Shown in pieces: positions 1 to 13,091 of a stretch of DNA of 64,000 nt. The notes under the pieces are model-generated. The model was not told the DNA's origin. It made no database searches and saw only the letters and a list, made by a program, of their open reading frames with translations. The DNA lies in the NCBI GenBank assembly GCA_002633025.1, contig NMRB01000017.1, positions 470,365 through 534,364 of the forward strand. The letters run 5' to 3'. Source of the DNA: Notospermus geniculatus. Lineage: Eukaryota; Nemertea; Pilidiophora; Heteronemertea; Lineidae. Both the position numbers and the translations under genes were made by a program. The number at the start of each line of letters is the position of its first letter. Positions within the stretch are counted from its first letter, which is position 1.

Positions 1-3000
1 GGCTCAAACCGGCGCATTGTGTACGAGTGACACAAGGGCTATTGCGCCTTACAGTCATCTAACTTTCGTCCACTGACAGCACCTTACCTCACTGCTAATA
101 ATCATGTGAGCCAACCAGTGGATTGGGGTGGATCCTAATCAACACGTCATAGCAACACGCTGCGCGAGGTGGGTTTGGACATGAGAAATTGATTCTACCT
201 TTGAATGCCGGCCCTAGCCGACCAACTAATGGGCATGCGCAAGACCTACTGCGCATGCGCAGCGTAGTACACATTGCTACTATGCAAAACATTTCGGTGT
301 GTGGTAGCAAAATGCAAAAGAAAACCATGACTTTGGAAAAATGTTGATGATTTTCAAGAGAGTGGGGATTATGATCCAGGATGCTGGCAGTGCCATTGAG
401 GGTCCTGATGTTTATGACTCTTGGAAAGAGCCAAGTGTGAAAATGGCTTCTGATTGCTCCTTTGCAGCACTTTTCACGCAATTAGGCATGGGTTAACCGA
501 CAATATATCTATCTACCATTAAATCAATAGGTAGAGATTAAGATATAGTCTGTATATACCATGCAGCCCATCTTTTGCCAACAGCCGACAGAAAAATGAC
601 ATCAGCTTAATTTTTTTCGTAATTCAATGTCTGGTCTTCTAAGAATACCTTCTTGCCTTTTTATCCAGGATAAAAGTGTGGCATTCAAAAGATCAGTCAA
701 TGACAGTTGGAAAATCCCTTTGACCTACAACATCTAAGACCTTTTACCTACTGATACATAGGATGTGAATGTGACTGTTTTATGTGTCTATTAGGTGTAC
801 ATTGAACGCTTGGATACTTATGCTGACACAATCATGCGTCAAACTAATGGAAGTCCTGTAGATTATCAATCTCGTACCTTGTCCACATCCACTCAGATAA
901 ATTTTCATTTCCCGGAAATTTCTGTCTAACAGAGCACAACCCATTTGAGGGCAACAGCAGAAAGAGGACCGGTTGTAAACAAACTTAGAAATGAAAGGTT
1001 TCAGATAAAATTCTAATTGCTTGAACACTGTGTGATTTCGAATCAATTTCTTCCCAATTTAGGCAATATAGACTCAGTTCTCTATTCCCCAAAGCATTAA
1101 AAGATTAAAGGCACAGCTTCAGGGTAACGGAAGATGGATTACCCTCAGGTCCTGAAGTCTAGACAGGAAGCACTTATCATAGACATCACATGTGGGTGTA
1201 AGAAGTAAATGACTTCCGATAACTTTGACTTGCCGTATTGTCTGCTTCAATATACCAATAGGGTCATCTTTCCTGCATTGAAGGCAAACCCATGGCTGTA
1301 CTGTGATATACCTTTCCATTTGGGCTTATTTTTTAACGTCCTTGAGCATGCTGATCCTAAACCGGTGAACCCTGGCCCATTATCCAACAAAAGCTACTTC
1401 AGAGCTCAAAGGCATTCCAAGTGATATGTGCTGACCACCACCCACTGAGGAATTAGTACGAAATTAGCAATAATAGAAGTCAATTCGTGAGATCTACCGG
1501 GACATGGTTATTGTGGCAGAGCATCATCCAATTATGACCACTTTTCAATCGATCAATACATTCCTATCAGATCATAGGAAATATCCACTAACGATGCAGA
1601 AATCTACATCTATGATGTTGAAGCGAACATCCCATGAGATGAGATGTCCAACGATCACATATGATGTGGTGGTTGCCCCCAAAAGACGAGACTTCAACTG
1701 CGCTCACTGCACACCAAATCTGTATATACACCGACGTAAACATGATCAAGTACAGCAAACTAGCCTACACAGCACATCATGAAATGGTGCTGCTCACATA
1801 AATCGTCAAGTGATTATTTAAGGATGTGGCCCTACGGGCCTACTTGTTCAAGTGTAGCAAATTTCATTTAACCATAAGGTTAAATTGTCTCCATCATCTT
1901 GCTATCACGTAACCTTAGGCACTGAATTTTTGACATGGGTGATCATGTATCATTCCTTGTTGGCCAACACTATGTATCATCATCCACAATGTCGTGAGAG
2001 CAGAACGAATTTCCTTGAACTACCAAGTCACAAAGTTCTTTTCCCACAGAATTAACTCAGACCATTCTGATAGTTGCCAAGCCAAATCACGGCAAAAGTT
2101 CAATCAGCCTGTTTATAAATCAGGAACCTTTAACATGGAAACTAATGCTGTAGACAAGTTATCTGTCTTAACTTTGTAATTACTCCTTTGCTGATCAGAT
2201 TCAGGCCATGCACTGGAATTGGACAGTGTCTTGATAAATATCACCATTCTCAAGAGGTTTGTCAATTTAATCCATCCATTCCACAGAAACGCAGAAGCAT
2301 ACCGGTATCCTAGGCAGGATAAGTTGGAGAAGGAAGCTTTGGTAGTCAGTGAAACATTAGACACCCCTGCGCTCCAGAATTACCATCTTTCACTCAGAGA
2401 ACCACTAAACCATTACGGACCCCAGGAAATTGGTCATTTGGTATTCAGATCACACAAAGAAACAGTTTTCACCTTGAGACAGTGGACTCCAAGGAGTAAA
2501 CAAATGAATATAGTAATCTGATTAATATGGGTAATATCGATGAAAGGTTCTGGGAGGTTAAATTTCTAAATTTACATGCAGCTGTTTCTGCTGAGAAATC
2601 AAATAAGTAAAGGAAGGTGAAAGGGTAGAAGTGATCTCATGAAGGATAAGTCACTCTTTCAATCGAGATAGGCCTACAGGGGGTTAGGATTGATTCGGCT
2701 TATGTGTTGTTGGCAATAAAAACATTTTTCTGATATGTTTCTAACCAACACGAGTGTGCCAATTGTGACATCACTCACCATATTCTTCAACACTAGCCTA
2801 TTCCGTGTGAAGTGGAAAGGATGCTATCCCTTGCACTGAATGGATTCTATCAAGTGGTCTACTGGACACATGGTACCTTGATGATGATATGGTTGAGGTC
2901 TATCACCATCACAATTGCTGCTCACCACTGATTTCAAGGGAAGTCTATTGAATAACATGGCAACAGGTACAGCACGTTATAACAAAGAGCAAATGCTAAT

Positions 3001-3174
3001 GCGCACCAAATAATAAACGAAATGCACAAATCAAAGGTACGATCTTCAACGTGGAATTCATAATGCATTTCTGATCAGTGGATCCGTTTAGTTGGAGAGA
3101 ATGCAATATTCAGCTCATCAGAGGAAAGCAATTCAAAGCATTAGCATTGCTCGGAGCTTTCAATTTGATGAAAT
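1..3174. other. No recognisable gene
   Basis: Apart from the motifs at 231-261 and the donor at 88, this AT-rich stretch has only short open frames with no family resemblance. A strong-looking minus donor (ATG|gtgagt near 2774) has no open exon behind it. Nothing else is supported. Confidence 0.5.
231..261 (-). promoter_or_regulatory. NRF1-type promoter motifs near a possible minus-strand first exon
   Basis: Positions 250-261 read TGCGCATGCGCA, a perfect match to the palindromic NRF1 site found in TATA-less animal promoters. A second half-match, GCATGCGCA, lies at 233-241. On the minus strand about 160 bp downstream is a strong donor, GTGAG|gtaagg, with the exon edge at 88. Together these could be a promoter and an untranslated first exon of a gene leaving the window. 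No coding sequence supports it directly. Confidence 0.35.
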
Positions 3175-3809
3175 CGTTTAAGAATAATTGTCATTACCTA
3201 ATGAAGACCACTGAGAAAGGAATGCAATCAGTGAACTGTATAGCCAGCAGGAGGTCCCGGGAAGATTTTAAGTGTTTGTGGAGTAAATATCTCTGTTCAT
3301 GGAGAAAGAATCTACCATGCATCCTCATCAATTTTTGAACCGAATAACAAGATCAGATGTTGGAATGAATGTTCTGCCATCTGTGTCAACAGTCTTGTGG
3401 CTGATTATCTGTTGGTGAAATTTCTCAAAATCTTTTTATTCTTTTAAAGTTGCAAATCATTCATAAAGGGATTACTCTGTGCAGTAACTACCACTTCTAT
3501 GGCTAAGAGAAGTTGAAGGCTTTGAAATAAGATTAGCAGATTGAGAGAAACTGCACTGCAGTGCCAACAAATCCAGCAAGAGATGGTAGTGTACAAGGAC
3601 ATCAAGAAATCATCCAATAAAAATTCTGCTTTTCCAGTGAAATCCCATTACAAATCGGACACTTGCTGACTATCATCTGTTTGCACCACTAGTTGCTCTC
3701 AGATATCATCTCCAGCAGTAAGCCTCACTAGATTTGCATCATAAGCTGAGGTAGAGCATGAGCAATGTTATCAAGGCACCAACAAGTTCCAGAAGCAGCA
3801 GAGGGAACG
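3175..3809 (+). repeat. Allelic duplicate 1, copy A
   Basis: This 635-bp segment recurs head to tail at 3811-4444 with a single N between. By eye there are roughly ten substitutions and a few short indels. Copy A ends and copy B starts exactly at the N, the pattern of two overlapping contig ends from different haplotypes that were not merged. Confidence 0.9.
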
Positions 3810-3810
3810 N

Positions 3811-4444
3811 CGTTTAAGAATAATTGTCATTACCTAATGAAGACCACTGAGAAAGGAATGCAATCAGTGAACTGTATAGCCAGCAGGAGGTCCCGGGAAG
3901 ATTTTAAGTGTTTGTGGAGTAAATATCTCTGTACATGGAGAAAGAATCTACCATGCATCCTCATCAATTTTTGAACCGAATAACAAGATCAGATGTTGGA
4001 ATGAATGTTCTGCCATCTGTGTCAACAGTCTTGTGGCTGATTATCTGTTGGTGAAATTTCTCAAAATCTTTTTTATTCTTTTAAAGTTGCAAATCATTCA
4101 TAAAGGGATTACTCTGTGCAGTAACTATCACTTCTATGGCTAACAGCAGTTGAAGGCTTTGAAATAAGATTAGCAGATTGAGAGAACTGCACTGGATGCC
4201 AGCAAATCCAGCAAGAGATGGTAGTGTACAAGGACATCAAGAAATCATCCAATAAAAATTCTGCTTTTCCAGTGAAATCCCATTACAAATCGGACACTTG
4301 CTGACTATCATCTGTTTGCACCACTAGTTGCTCTCAGATATCATCTCCAGCAGTAAGCCTCACTAGATTTGCATCATAAGCTGAGGTAGAGCATGAGCAA
4401 TGTTATCAAGGCACCAACAAGTTCCAGAAGCAGCAGAGGGAACG
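3811..4444 (+). repeat. Allelic duplicate 1, copy B
   Basis: This is the second haplotype copy of 3175-3809, continuing into unique sequence at 4445. The short open frame shared by both copies starts inside copy A and is not preserved as a distinct gene, so it is not annotated. Confidence 0.9.
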
Positions 4445-5191
4445 ACTAACTGGGGGCTTGAGGCAGGTTAGCAACAACTAATAAGATTGTCCTCCACATG
4501 CCTCAAGGGTTTGTAATGCCTTAGCTTTGATACATGGGCAGGAATGAGAAAGGTCAATTGGGAATTGGTTTGCCTCTCATGATCATGCACAGCTATTAGT
4601 TTGAGGAGAATAGTCTTTTGCCTGAATGTTCATTTTGGGCACGTCAATCAAGTATGTAGCAGGAATGCTTGAAAGACTTGATGTGGTGTTGGAGGTATGG
4701 ATGAATTCCAGCAGAGATCTTAATGCCTCACACCACAGGTCATCGACTTCTAATTGTTATTCATCTCGCAGAAAAAAAACGCTGTTGCTATCACCAACAA
4801 TTCAGATTGTGTCAAGATAGCTACACCAAAGGGCAAATGAAACAGCTCAGCAACAATATCTGCATAAGAATCTGCTTTTTTCACATTGACATAACAGACC
4901 TTTTTGATCCACAACTGAATCTTCACCGTTTGGGGTGAACATTGGGAGAGAGCAAAAGTTGTACAGGAATTCATTGGTGGCTAGTGGTGTGCAGTCAGTA
5001 AAGGACTTGGTAATAACTAGAAGCTATTTTTCAGCAAACTTTTCAAAAAACTGATGCTAATGCAGCAAAATGTCACACCTATATTGTAGTTTCTCTTAAC
5101 ACTCCAACAAGTATGTTGAAGCAGCGTCTAGACTTGGACACATCAACCATTTTGAATAAACATCAATGAAAAGTTCAAATATCGTACTCAC
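4445..5191. other. Unrecognised intergenic or intronic DNA
   Basis: No gene was recognised. Minus-strand frames between about 4980 and 4560 are open for short runs broken by stops, which could be remnants of a decayed coding element. I cannot name a family. Confidence 0.3.
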
Positions 5192-5312
5192 CATCATTCT
5201 GATCATATCCAGGGTTGTTACAAGCACCCAAGTTCACAAGAAATACAATTACAACAGTCCTTATCACAACAGCACATGATTTTAACACCCAGGAATGATC
5301 CATGTACTCCAT
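5192..5312 (-). CDS. Candidate first coding exon of a second secreted/membrane protein
   Basis: This encodes 40 residues plus one base: MEYMDHSWVLKSC, then a hydrophobic core AVVIRTVVIVFLVNLGA, then CNNPGYDQND. It looks like a signal peptide followed by a short mature N-terminus. The donor GATG|gtgagt leaves phase 1. The ATG follows directly after a plausible acceptor (ctcctacccag), the same arrangement as the signal-peptide exon at 41165, including an N-P-G motif at the end. If entered in phase 1 as an internal exon it meets a stop, so it should be a first coding exon or, less likely, a Cys-rich alternative last exon. No downstream exon was found before position 1. It may be a tandem paralogue of the CUB gene, an internal promoter of it, or unrelated. 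Confidence 0.5.
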
Positions 5313-8300
5313 CTGGGTAGGAGGCTCACCAAATGGCCTACGATCTTCTGCTCTGTAGTAATATCGCCAGCGATCACATGCAAGTGATGACAGAGGCTCA
5401 TTGGGCTGGTCACAACATCAATACAGGTGAAGAAATATGCCTTCCTACGTAACTCTAACTACATCAGTGTTGTTGAGGAATATCTAGGCAACGTACAAAA
5501 TCCTCAGGGGAATATTAATGAATTACTCTATTGTATGAGCCACCAGGGGAAAGTAAACTGCCAATGCTGCTTCACAAAAATGATAAACCAGCAACAAGTA
5601 ACAACAGTCACCTGATATTTGTTCATCTTAGAGTGGTTCTGCCTCTTTTTGGTTGTACCGGTACCATGGGTGCTGTTTTCTCGAAATACCAATGAATTTT
5701 GACCGATGATATGATAATTGTATGATGAACTGTTTTTTTGTGGTGGTCATGGGATTACACGGTTTATTTTTTGGGCTGAACCAAGTGGTAACACTAACAG
5801 TCCATGTAAAATTTAACACATTCAGCACATTTAAAAAGAAATTCCCGATCTGCCATTTTTCATTGCTAAAACCTATTATGATGTAGGGAGATTTCAAACA
5901 CAAAAACTTATTGTTTTTAAACCATTTGTAACAAAGGAACTTGTTAGGCCCAACAATTACAAAACACAGCAGATGCTGATGATGTGAATCTCATTAACAT
6001 TTCTTCATTTGAAGCTCGAAGAGTTCTCTAAGCCAAGGCTCAGGTGTGGGGCAAATAGATTTCAATAGCAAAAGCTTTTATCAAGCCATAAAAAGAGTCA
6101 GGTATCTTTCCATTAGTTACTTGCCACGAACCAAATATTTCCTCTAAACTTGCTCAAGGTAAGCAAATCTTGCAGATGGGTCCTAATAATACACTGAAGA
6201 CGGTAACGCACCCAAACATTCACTGCTTGAAGGTGAAAAATGACACATGATTAACATGGTAAGGAAGGATTGAGTTTCTCCATTGGCCAACCCAACAGGA
6301 AATCTCCTGAAAGCTATTCGTGAGGGGAGAATTTCTTTAGAAGTAAAGGAGGAAGTGGCTGCTGCATTTTTACATGGCAACTCTTCAGTGAAATTGAAAC
6401 AGATGAGAGCACCAAGAGCACAGCTTTAAAGGGACTTTGAACCCACACGTGCTTTTTGGCTGAACAGCTTTGATGTTTTAAAACACATTTAGCCTACTTT
6501 ATCATACAGATAAAATGAAGAGGAAAACTTCTTCTCTTTCTGAGGGGAAAGTGGTTTTGAAATTCATACATGCAATGATCATATCAACCCCACAGTTAGT
6601 TGTGCCTTTAACAGAGCCTAACTGCATTGATTGCGTCGGGAATCTTCTAACACTGCAACTGGTTTCTTTGAACTGTCCAAACATTTGCTACTCTCGAGGG
6701 AGTTAGAAACAAATAGAGAACCTGTTAGCGTCAATAGGGCAAATGTCATGATGAATTTGCTGAGGCCAAGCTGCATGGTTTTGCATTCTGTTCAACTCCA
6801 ATGGCACAACATAATGTAAGCGAAGGATTGTTTTACAGGGTGGCCCAAGAAATTGCCTGAAGCACAGTGCTGTTCCGTTATCACCCGTCTGTGAGAGAAA
6901 TATCTGTCCATCAAATAACATGTGACGGTAGCCTTGCTCAGTGAATGCAACATGATGTTCAGGAATCACTACCGATTCCAGAAACATGTCTGTGAACGTC
7001 TTTCCAAGTTGTAGGTAAACTAAAAGTTCCACGCATTTCCAAAGCGACAATGACTGTATCATCATCGAAATGCTTCCAGCTACCCTTTAATTCTGTTTCC
7101 AGTAATGGACAGCATTAGAACTGTTTCACTGCATATCTCGCCATGCCTTCATAAGATATCCTATGACAGAATGCCAATTTGATCTGCCTACTGAAGATTA
7201 GATGCCATTATTTTGAAGGGAGGGATCATTTACTGTCCATTATAGAATCACAACAATAGATGCAGCATATAGGAAAAGGATATAATGTTATCCAATTAGT
7301 ACATGCTTGTGTGGGTGCAGGCAGTTATGAATAAGGTGGGTCTTCATCAGCAGTACCAAAGCTTATGAATTTTTGGTAATACTACAGGGTGTCTCAAAAA
7401 GTGTCCCTCTATATTTTTTGGGTTGCGTGATGTTTGAGTTGAGTTTTTTTGACTTGGCCCCAACTGAAGTGTAAGGTTTATCAGGGACACTTTCTGGCAC
7501 AAATGCAGACTTTGATATGGTATCAGCTGATGTCTATTGCATCTTTCTTAAACAGCATCTTTTTAGATACCGGTACTGAGGGGTTTCTACATGTATACCA
7601 GTATGTACATTAATGTACGAAGGGGCATTTAACAGTCTCAAAAAGGATTTGGTCATTGATACCAGTGTTCCAAGGAAGGGGTTAATATAGGTTATTGATT
7701 TCATCCACGGCACCTACTACTGAATGAAAGTGAATTTTTAATTTGTAATGACTGATTACCTGCAAGCAGCTCTTGTGGAAGTTCAGAGCTGCATGCATCG
7801 CAAATTGACTAGAGATCTCTTGTTGCATGCAGTGGAAATCTCACGCAGGAGTAGAGAACTCTGCCGTGTAATGTAGCTACATCCTTTCCGAATACTCAGT
7901 GTATTCCAAAGAATAAAGATTCATAGGATAACAGCCTAAATGCATGAGAACGGCATCAAAGTTGACATTTTCAAAAGCTGATACTTAACAAATGAACTGG
8001 CATTATTTAGTAATAACGTTCAACACTGTGCCCATTCGGGGAAAAGCTACATGTACCTGCATAGTTTCACATCACCATCATAATGCATTGCTACAAGGAA
8101 AGCTTTTCATGAATGTTAGGAGCTGATATAAAAGTGGATTTAATGAAAGCTATGCTAATGATTCTATAATGATTAACTGATCGTTTGTATTAGCATGCTC
8201 AGCACCAGTTTAATTAGTCTAGAGTGCCCTGATCTGCCTTAGATAAATCCTGAATCAATCGCTTTTCCTGGAGTCATGAAAATCCTCTTTGCAGAAAATA

Positions 8301-8595
8301 AGGGCTTTGATATATCAATGTTTTTAAGAATTTGAATATCGAATCCTTTTTCAGAAACTTCTTCCAGACGTGCCATGCAGAACATAGAAGAATCAGCCCT
8401 TCTCTGTCAGGTAAATATTGAGTTGCCACAGGTGATCAGACGATGGCACAAAAATGCAACAATAGCTGCCATAGCAATACCGAGCGTTCTACGGAAATGA
8501 AAACAGCTCTTTTACCATTCATTTTCCCTCTGGAATTTAATAATTCTAGTTAATTTTTTCACACAGCGATAAATCAGTCTGATGACCAGTGTTTA
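5313..8595. other. No recognisable gene; possible old transposon end near 7385
   Basis: A stretch at 7385-7500 begins CAGGGTGTCTCAAAAAGTGTCC and has an inverse-like AGGGACACTTTCTG near 7482. This resembles the CAGGGTGTCC ends of mariner-type elements, but the other terminus is not clear. The rest shows only chance open frames. Confidence 0.3.
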
Positions 8596-8840
8596 TAGAC
8601 CATTCTCAAATTCCCAGATCTGCGCACTTCCTCCGAAATTTCAACCGTAACCTCGATCTGAAACCGGGTGACGTGACGCAATCCATTATTCAGCAATGGT
8701 CGAGTCTGACGCAACGTCGTCGACGTCACTGTCACGGGGCTGTCTGCCTCACGTCATTCAGTTTCAGACCGAGGTTATGGTTGAAATTTCGGCGGAAGTG
8801 CGCAGATCTTTTTTGTTTACGTCAATTTGAGAACGGTCTA
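8596..8840. mobile_element. MITE-like foldback, TA-flanked
   Basis: The arms start TAGACCATTCTCAAATT and end with the inverse AATTTGAGAACGGTCTA. Pairing continues inward through AGATCTGCGCACTTCC, GAAATTTCAACC and CCTCG-TCTGAAAC. It is non-autonomous and has no transposase. If TA is the target duplication, the terminal repeat begins GACC. The 120-codon open frame across it is just the foldback. Confidence 0.8.
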
Positions 8841-11800
8841 TTGATTGCGCAGGTTGTGTGCCCTAACTGCCTATTTCATACATGTATCTCGAACAGTCAT
8901 GAAATGCAAGGAATGATGGTGTGTTATCGGCGATATAGTTCAACCAGATGAAAGAAGGTTTAACAGAATCAGTGTGTGGGTATAATCCACCTGTTGAGAA
9001 ACTTGACAGCTAAATTTGATTGGATTATCAAAGTTAGCGTTTTCAAAGAAATTAAGGTCTGCGCAAGACAGGTCTTCGCCAATATCATTAACCCTAAGGT
9101 TTGAATATTCCTTTTTTTCGCCTGTTAATTGAAATCAGAAATTCTTTGAAAGAATGCATATGGCACCACTGCTTTCATTTAGCTATCATAGACATTTCTA
9201 AACTTGGCAAGCTTATACCAATCCTGCAGCTAGGGCTATTCCCCCTGTTTTGCTTATCACCAGTTTTATGAGAAGATCCCACAGCATACATATACCAAGT
9301 CATAAACCAAGGCAATATAAACCTGAGTAAATAAAGTTGGAAGCATTGATACTTCTCCTTACAGTGAGTGAGACAAACAAATGTAAATATATCTAAGTGA
9401 TTTATGATCTTATTGCTGTCTATTCTTGGAGAACCTTGCAACAGCTGTCCAGGCAAGATAATCACTTGAAGAAAAGTAAGATTTCATTCTGAAGCAGACC
9501 ATGTAAATTAGGAGGCAGTTAGTATTATTGTTAAGAAAGACATCGACAGCAAAAATCTGACTCGACTATGAATGCCATCAAAATTTCATAAGGAAATATG
9601 CTTATGACAACAAAATAATATTTGATTTTGCCTCAGGATTACAGATGTCAAATCAAATAATATGATATTCATGTTAGGTGGGGCTTCAAGATATACAATT
9701 CAGATTTCAAAATAGAAGCCAGAAAGAACTGTCTGCAATGATCTATACCCACTCTATCATTATCTTAAACAATGAACGGCGTTAAAGTGCAAGAGCAATC
9801 CAACGGTAATTGAACAATAACAAAATTTAAAAGGACATCTGCTGGGAATCAATGATACATCATGGAAAACACCTCACTAAACTGGACATGCAGGTACAAT
9901 GCCACACCCAATACACGGACAGTGACTCAGACAGTTAGAGTTCAGCAGCAGTTAAGCCAGAAGCCTTTGATTTCAGTCTCCCTCTGGAATTCATTTATTC
10001 TTAGGATTGAAAAAAGCAGTTCATGTCATGATACTTCTCATCCTGGAAAGTCAAGTCAATCAGAGAAAAAGAGAAATCCTTTTTAAAGGAGATTTAAATC
10101 TTATATTCGTTCTCAATGAAAGCAATGACAGGTCTTTTGTGAAGGAATGGATTCATATACCGTTATTGGACATGGATTATTGACCCAATCCTCCAGGCTA
10201 TGGTCTTTTTACCCTGCAGAGTCAGATATCTTTGGAAAAGCATTTTTGGCACCAAATGTGTATTAAGTTTCATCAATGCAGCTAGAGTTTACATTAATAA
10301 ATTGAAACTGACAGTCATATTGTGAAGGCAGTTTTAATTCCTGGTTCTATATCATTCTTCTGTCAGAATAGGAGTTGGAAGGCAAATGCCAAATTAATTG
10401 CCACTGTACATGACAATAAAGAAAATGGCAATTTATCCTACAGTCTAATGTCGTGATGAAAGAAAAGTTCATCACCAAGTAACGAAACTTTGTTGAAAAG
10501 AAATAGTGAATGAAAAGGAAACCAGAGGCTTGTCGTATAGAAATTGCCTATGCACTTGTCTAAATCCATGGAGACGTCTCATTTTGACCATATAAGGTAA
10601 CAACTAGGCTTCATCGTGTTAGGCATAGAATAGGGCATTATCACGTTTATGGTAGAGAGAATAAAAATATCTGACACCGAACCAACGACATATTTGTCGC
10701 ATTTCACCAGGCATTGTTGCTGAACATGTCTGAGCCTTTCCTTTGTTGTCTAAGTGACAATAATCCTGAAGGCAACTGTTCCATCTTTCCGATGTATTGT
10801 ATTCAACGACAAATGCCAGAATTTTATTTGAGATGGAGTTGTCGATTTGGAGCCAAGCTGAAATTTATCCACACTACACAATAACAGATAGCTATGGTAT
10901 TGAGAGAGTATAATATCCTGTTTCATCTGACTTCAGAAGAATTGGACCTCTCAAGTTTATTTCAACGAAAACAAAGTTCACATCCAATGTTTCATTTCCA
11001 AAGAAATTGACCTCCCGCATGCTTATGACGAGGAAGCTGCTTGCTTGGTGAACAGTTAAGCTAGTTCTCTTCCTCCGAATGGGAACTCAAGATAAGTGAC
11101 AACGAAGTCATCACTTACTACTGATGGGGCAGAAAAGCAAACTTTTTGGACTCGAGAACAAAAGAGGCTCACAGACCAACTTTCAGAGGCAACATGTGCC
11201 CCCCCCCCCAGTTCTGCTGCCTCAAGTACTGAACCAATGATACTTCCCTTTACTTTCCTGCAAGTGCAGAAGACGACTGCAGAAACAAACTTTCTCTAAT
11301 ACTTGATACATCACCAAATTCATATTGTTTCCACTTGTTGGTAACTTGTTCTCTTTAGTTGCCCTCATTAGAAAGTTACCAACAAAGACTGTTGAATGAT
11401 CTCAAAGCTCCACGCCGACAGAACAGCAAGCCATCTCTTACATCTTCTGTATCACAGCGGAAGAATTAAACAATGCGCCTTAATAGCAGAGACACAAACT
11501 AAGCTAATGACAGTCACACAAGAAAAAATATCAAGAGCACGCACAAAGGAGACATTTGCCATTATTTTTTTAAGATCCATCATTTGAGATAATAACTTTT
11601 CTATAGATACAATCTTAGATGTCTATTAATGGCTGAAAACTAGATTTTCTAGACTTGATAGTGCAGGGAGCTGAAACTTCATTGTACCAGAGCGACAGCG
11701 CCGTTTTTACAAGGTTTAGGAAGAGAAGACAATTTTTTGTGTAAAGTTACATCGTTATTCTCCGTTAATGGATTAAATGGCTACTGTCAATGCACTTCCT

Positions 11801-12946
11801 ACTTCACTGCAGATGTTCACCAGCAAACATGCAACATGAACAGGTAAAGAAATCCTCCATAGTTTATCAGATTACGAGGGAAGCAAATTGAATCAGGTTC
11901 TTTTGAAAGACAACAGAAAGGTAAAAGGCGGAAACTGGAAGTGAGAACGTCAAAAATGTGGTGATAGCAAGTCAGATTGTGCTTCCATTTCGGATTCAGC
12001 AAGTTAGGTGCATATCTGAAAATGGACTCTTTACTTTATTTACACATCTTCATTGACAAAGGTAAAACTTTGTTTATTACACTTTATTCAGAGAAACATG
12101 GCTTCATAGCATCAACAGTACCAATGGAAGGAACTTCAAGCACAGACTGGATGGGTAAAAACAAGGGCATCAATTCCATGTCCAATCCCAGCTAGTTTGG
12201 CTGATCTCACACAACCCATTAGCAGTCTGACATGCCAAAAACACCAAGGAGCCATCTCCCTAAATCCTAATATTAGCCCTTATCAGACTTGACAGCTAGT
12301 AACTGCTAGGGAGGACTTTATATTTGATTGCTTATTCCAGTGATTTTTGGTAAAGAAAAGAGGCTCAACCAGCATCCCAGGGAGATTGCAATATTATGCT
12401 CTGGCTAGACGTGAGCCCACGCATCACGGGCAATTCACACATTATTCTAATGACCTGTTGTAAATTCAGGTCTGATAAGCCATAGACCAACTTTAGCAAA
12501 CATCATCAACGGTGACTAGGAATATGGCTTAATGTCCAACCATCAATGCACACGGTGACATTTCACAAATTGGCCTCTCACATTCATAAGCCAGAAGTTA
12601 TCAGATAATCACACGGCCAAATACCCCCAGACTCGTACCATATCAAAAACCAATCGATACAATCACAACATTAGCGGACAAAAAATGTCCCTTCCTCCAA
12701 CCATGTCATGATTTGGTGATGGGATCGATTATTTCCACCACTTGAAGCCAACTGCATGAATGAACGCTTCCGAGACTTAAAGGAAATGGACAAAGAATGG
12801 AAGGCAGAAGCGAGACATCAAGACCTTTGTTATGACAGCCATTACAATGACAATTCCATTGGTTTCTTCCACACAGTTTCCTCTTCCTCACCCTATCAGT
12901 TCAGAATGAGATTTGTTGGCAGGCGAATCAAGTGTCAGTGTGTGAG
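8841..12946. other. No recognisable gene or repeat
   Basis: AT-rich sequence with only short unrelated open frames and a 10-base C run near 11203. I see no exon with convincing splice sites and no clear foldback. Confidence 0.4.
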
Positions 12947-13091
12947 CAGGCGCGGATCCAAGGGGGGGCACATGCCCCCCTTTTCGGGCAAAAATCTGTA
13001 AAATTTGGAGCACGTCATTGAAATTCACCGCGGATTTCAATGTTCCTAGCACAGTATGCCCCCTCTTTTTCAAACTGTGGATCCACCCCTG
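12947..13091. mobile_element. Small MITE with CAGGCGCGGATCCA / TGGATCCACCCCTG ends
   Basis: The termini are imperfect inverted repeats around GGATCC. A G-run/C-run palindrome lies just inside the left end, and a C-rich stretch (TATGCCCCCTC) inside the right. It is 145 bp with no coding capacity. Confidence 0.6.

Noticed and set aside
7385-7500. Mariner-like CAGGGTGTC terminus
   Set aside because: Only one convincing end, so element boundaries cannot be supported.
8355-8410. Possible plus-strand exon between ctttttcag and CAG|gtaaat
   Set aside because: 56 bp, open in one frame, but there is no neighbouring exon on that strand to join and no domain.
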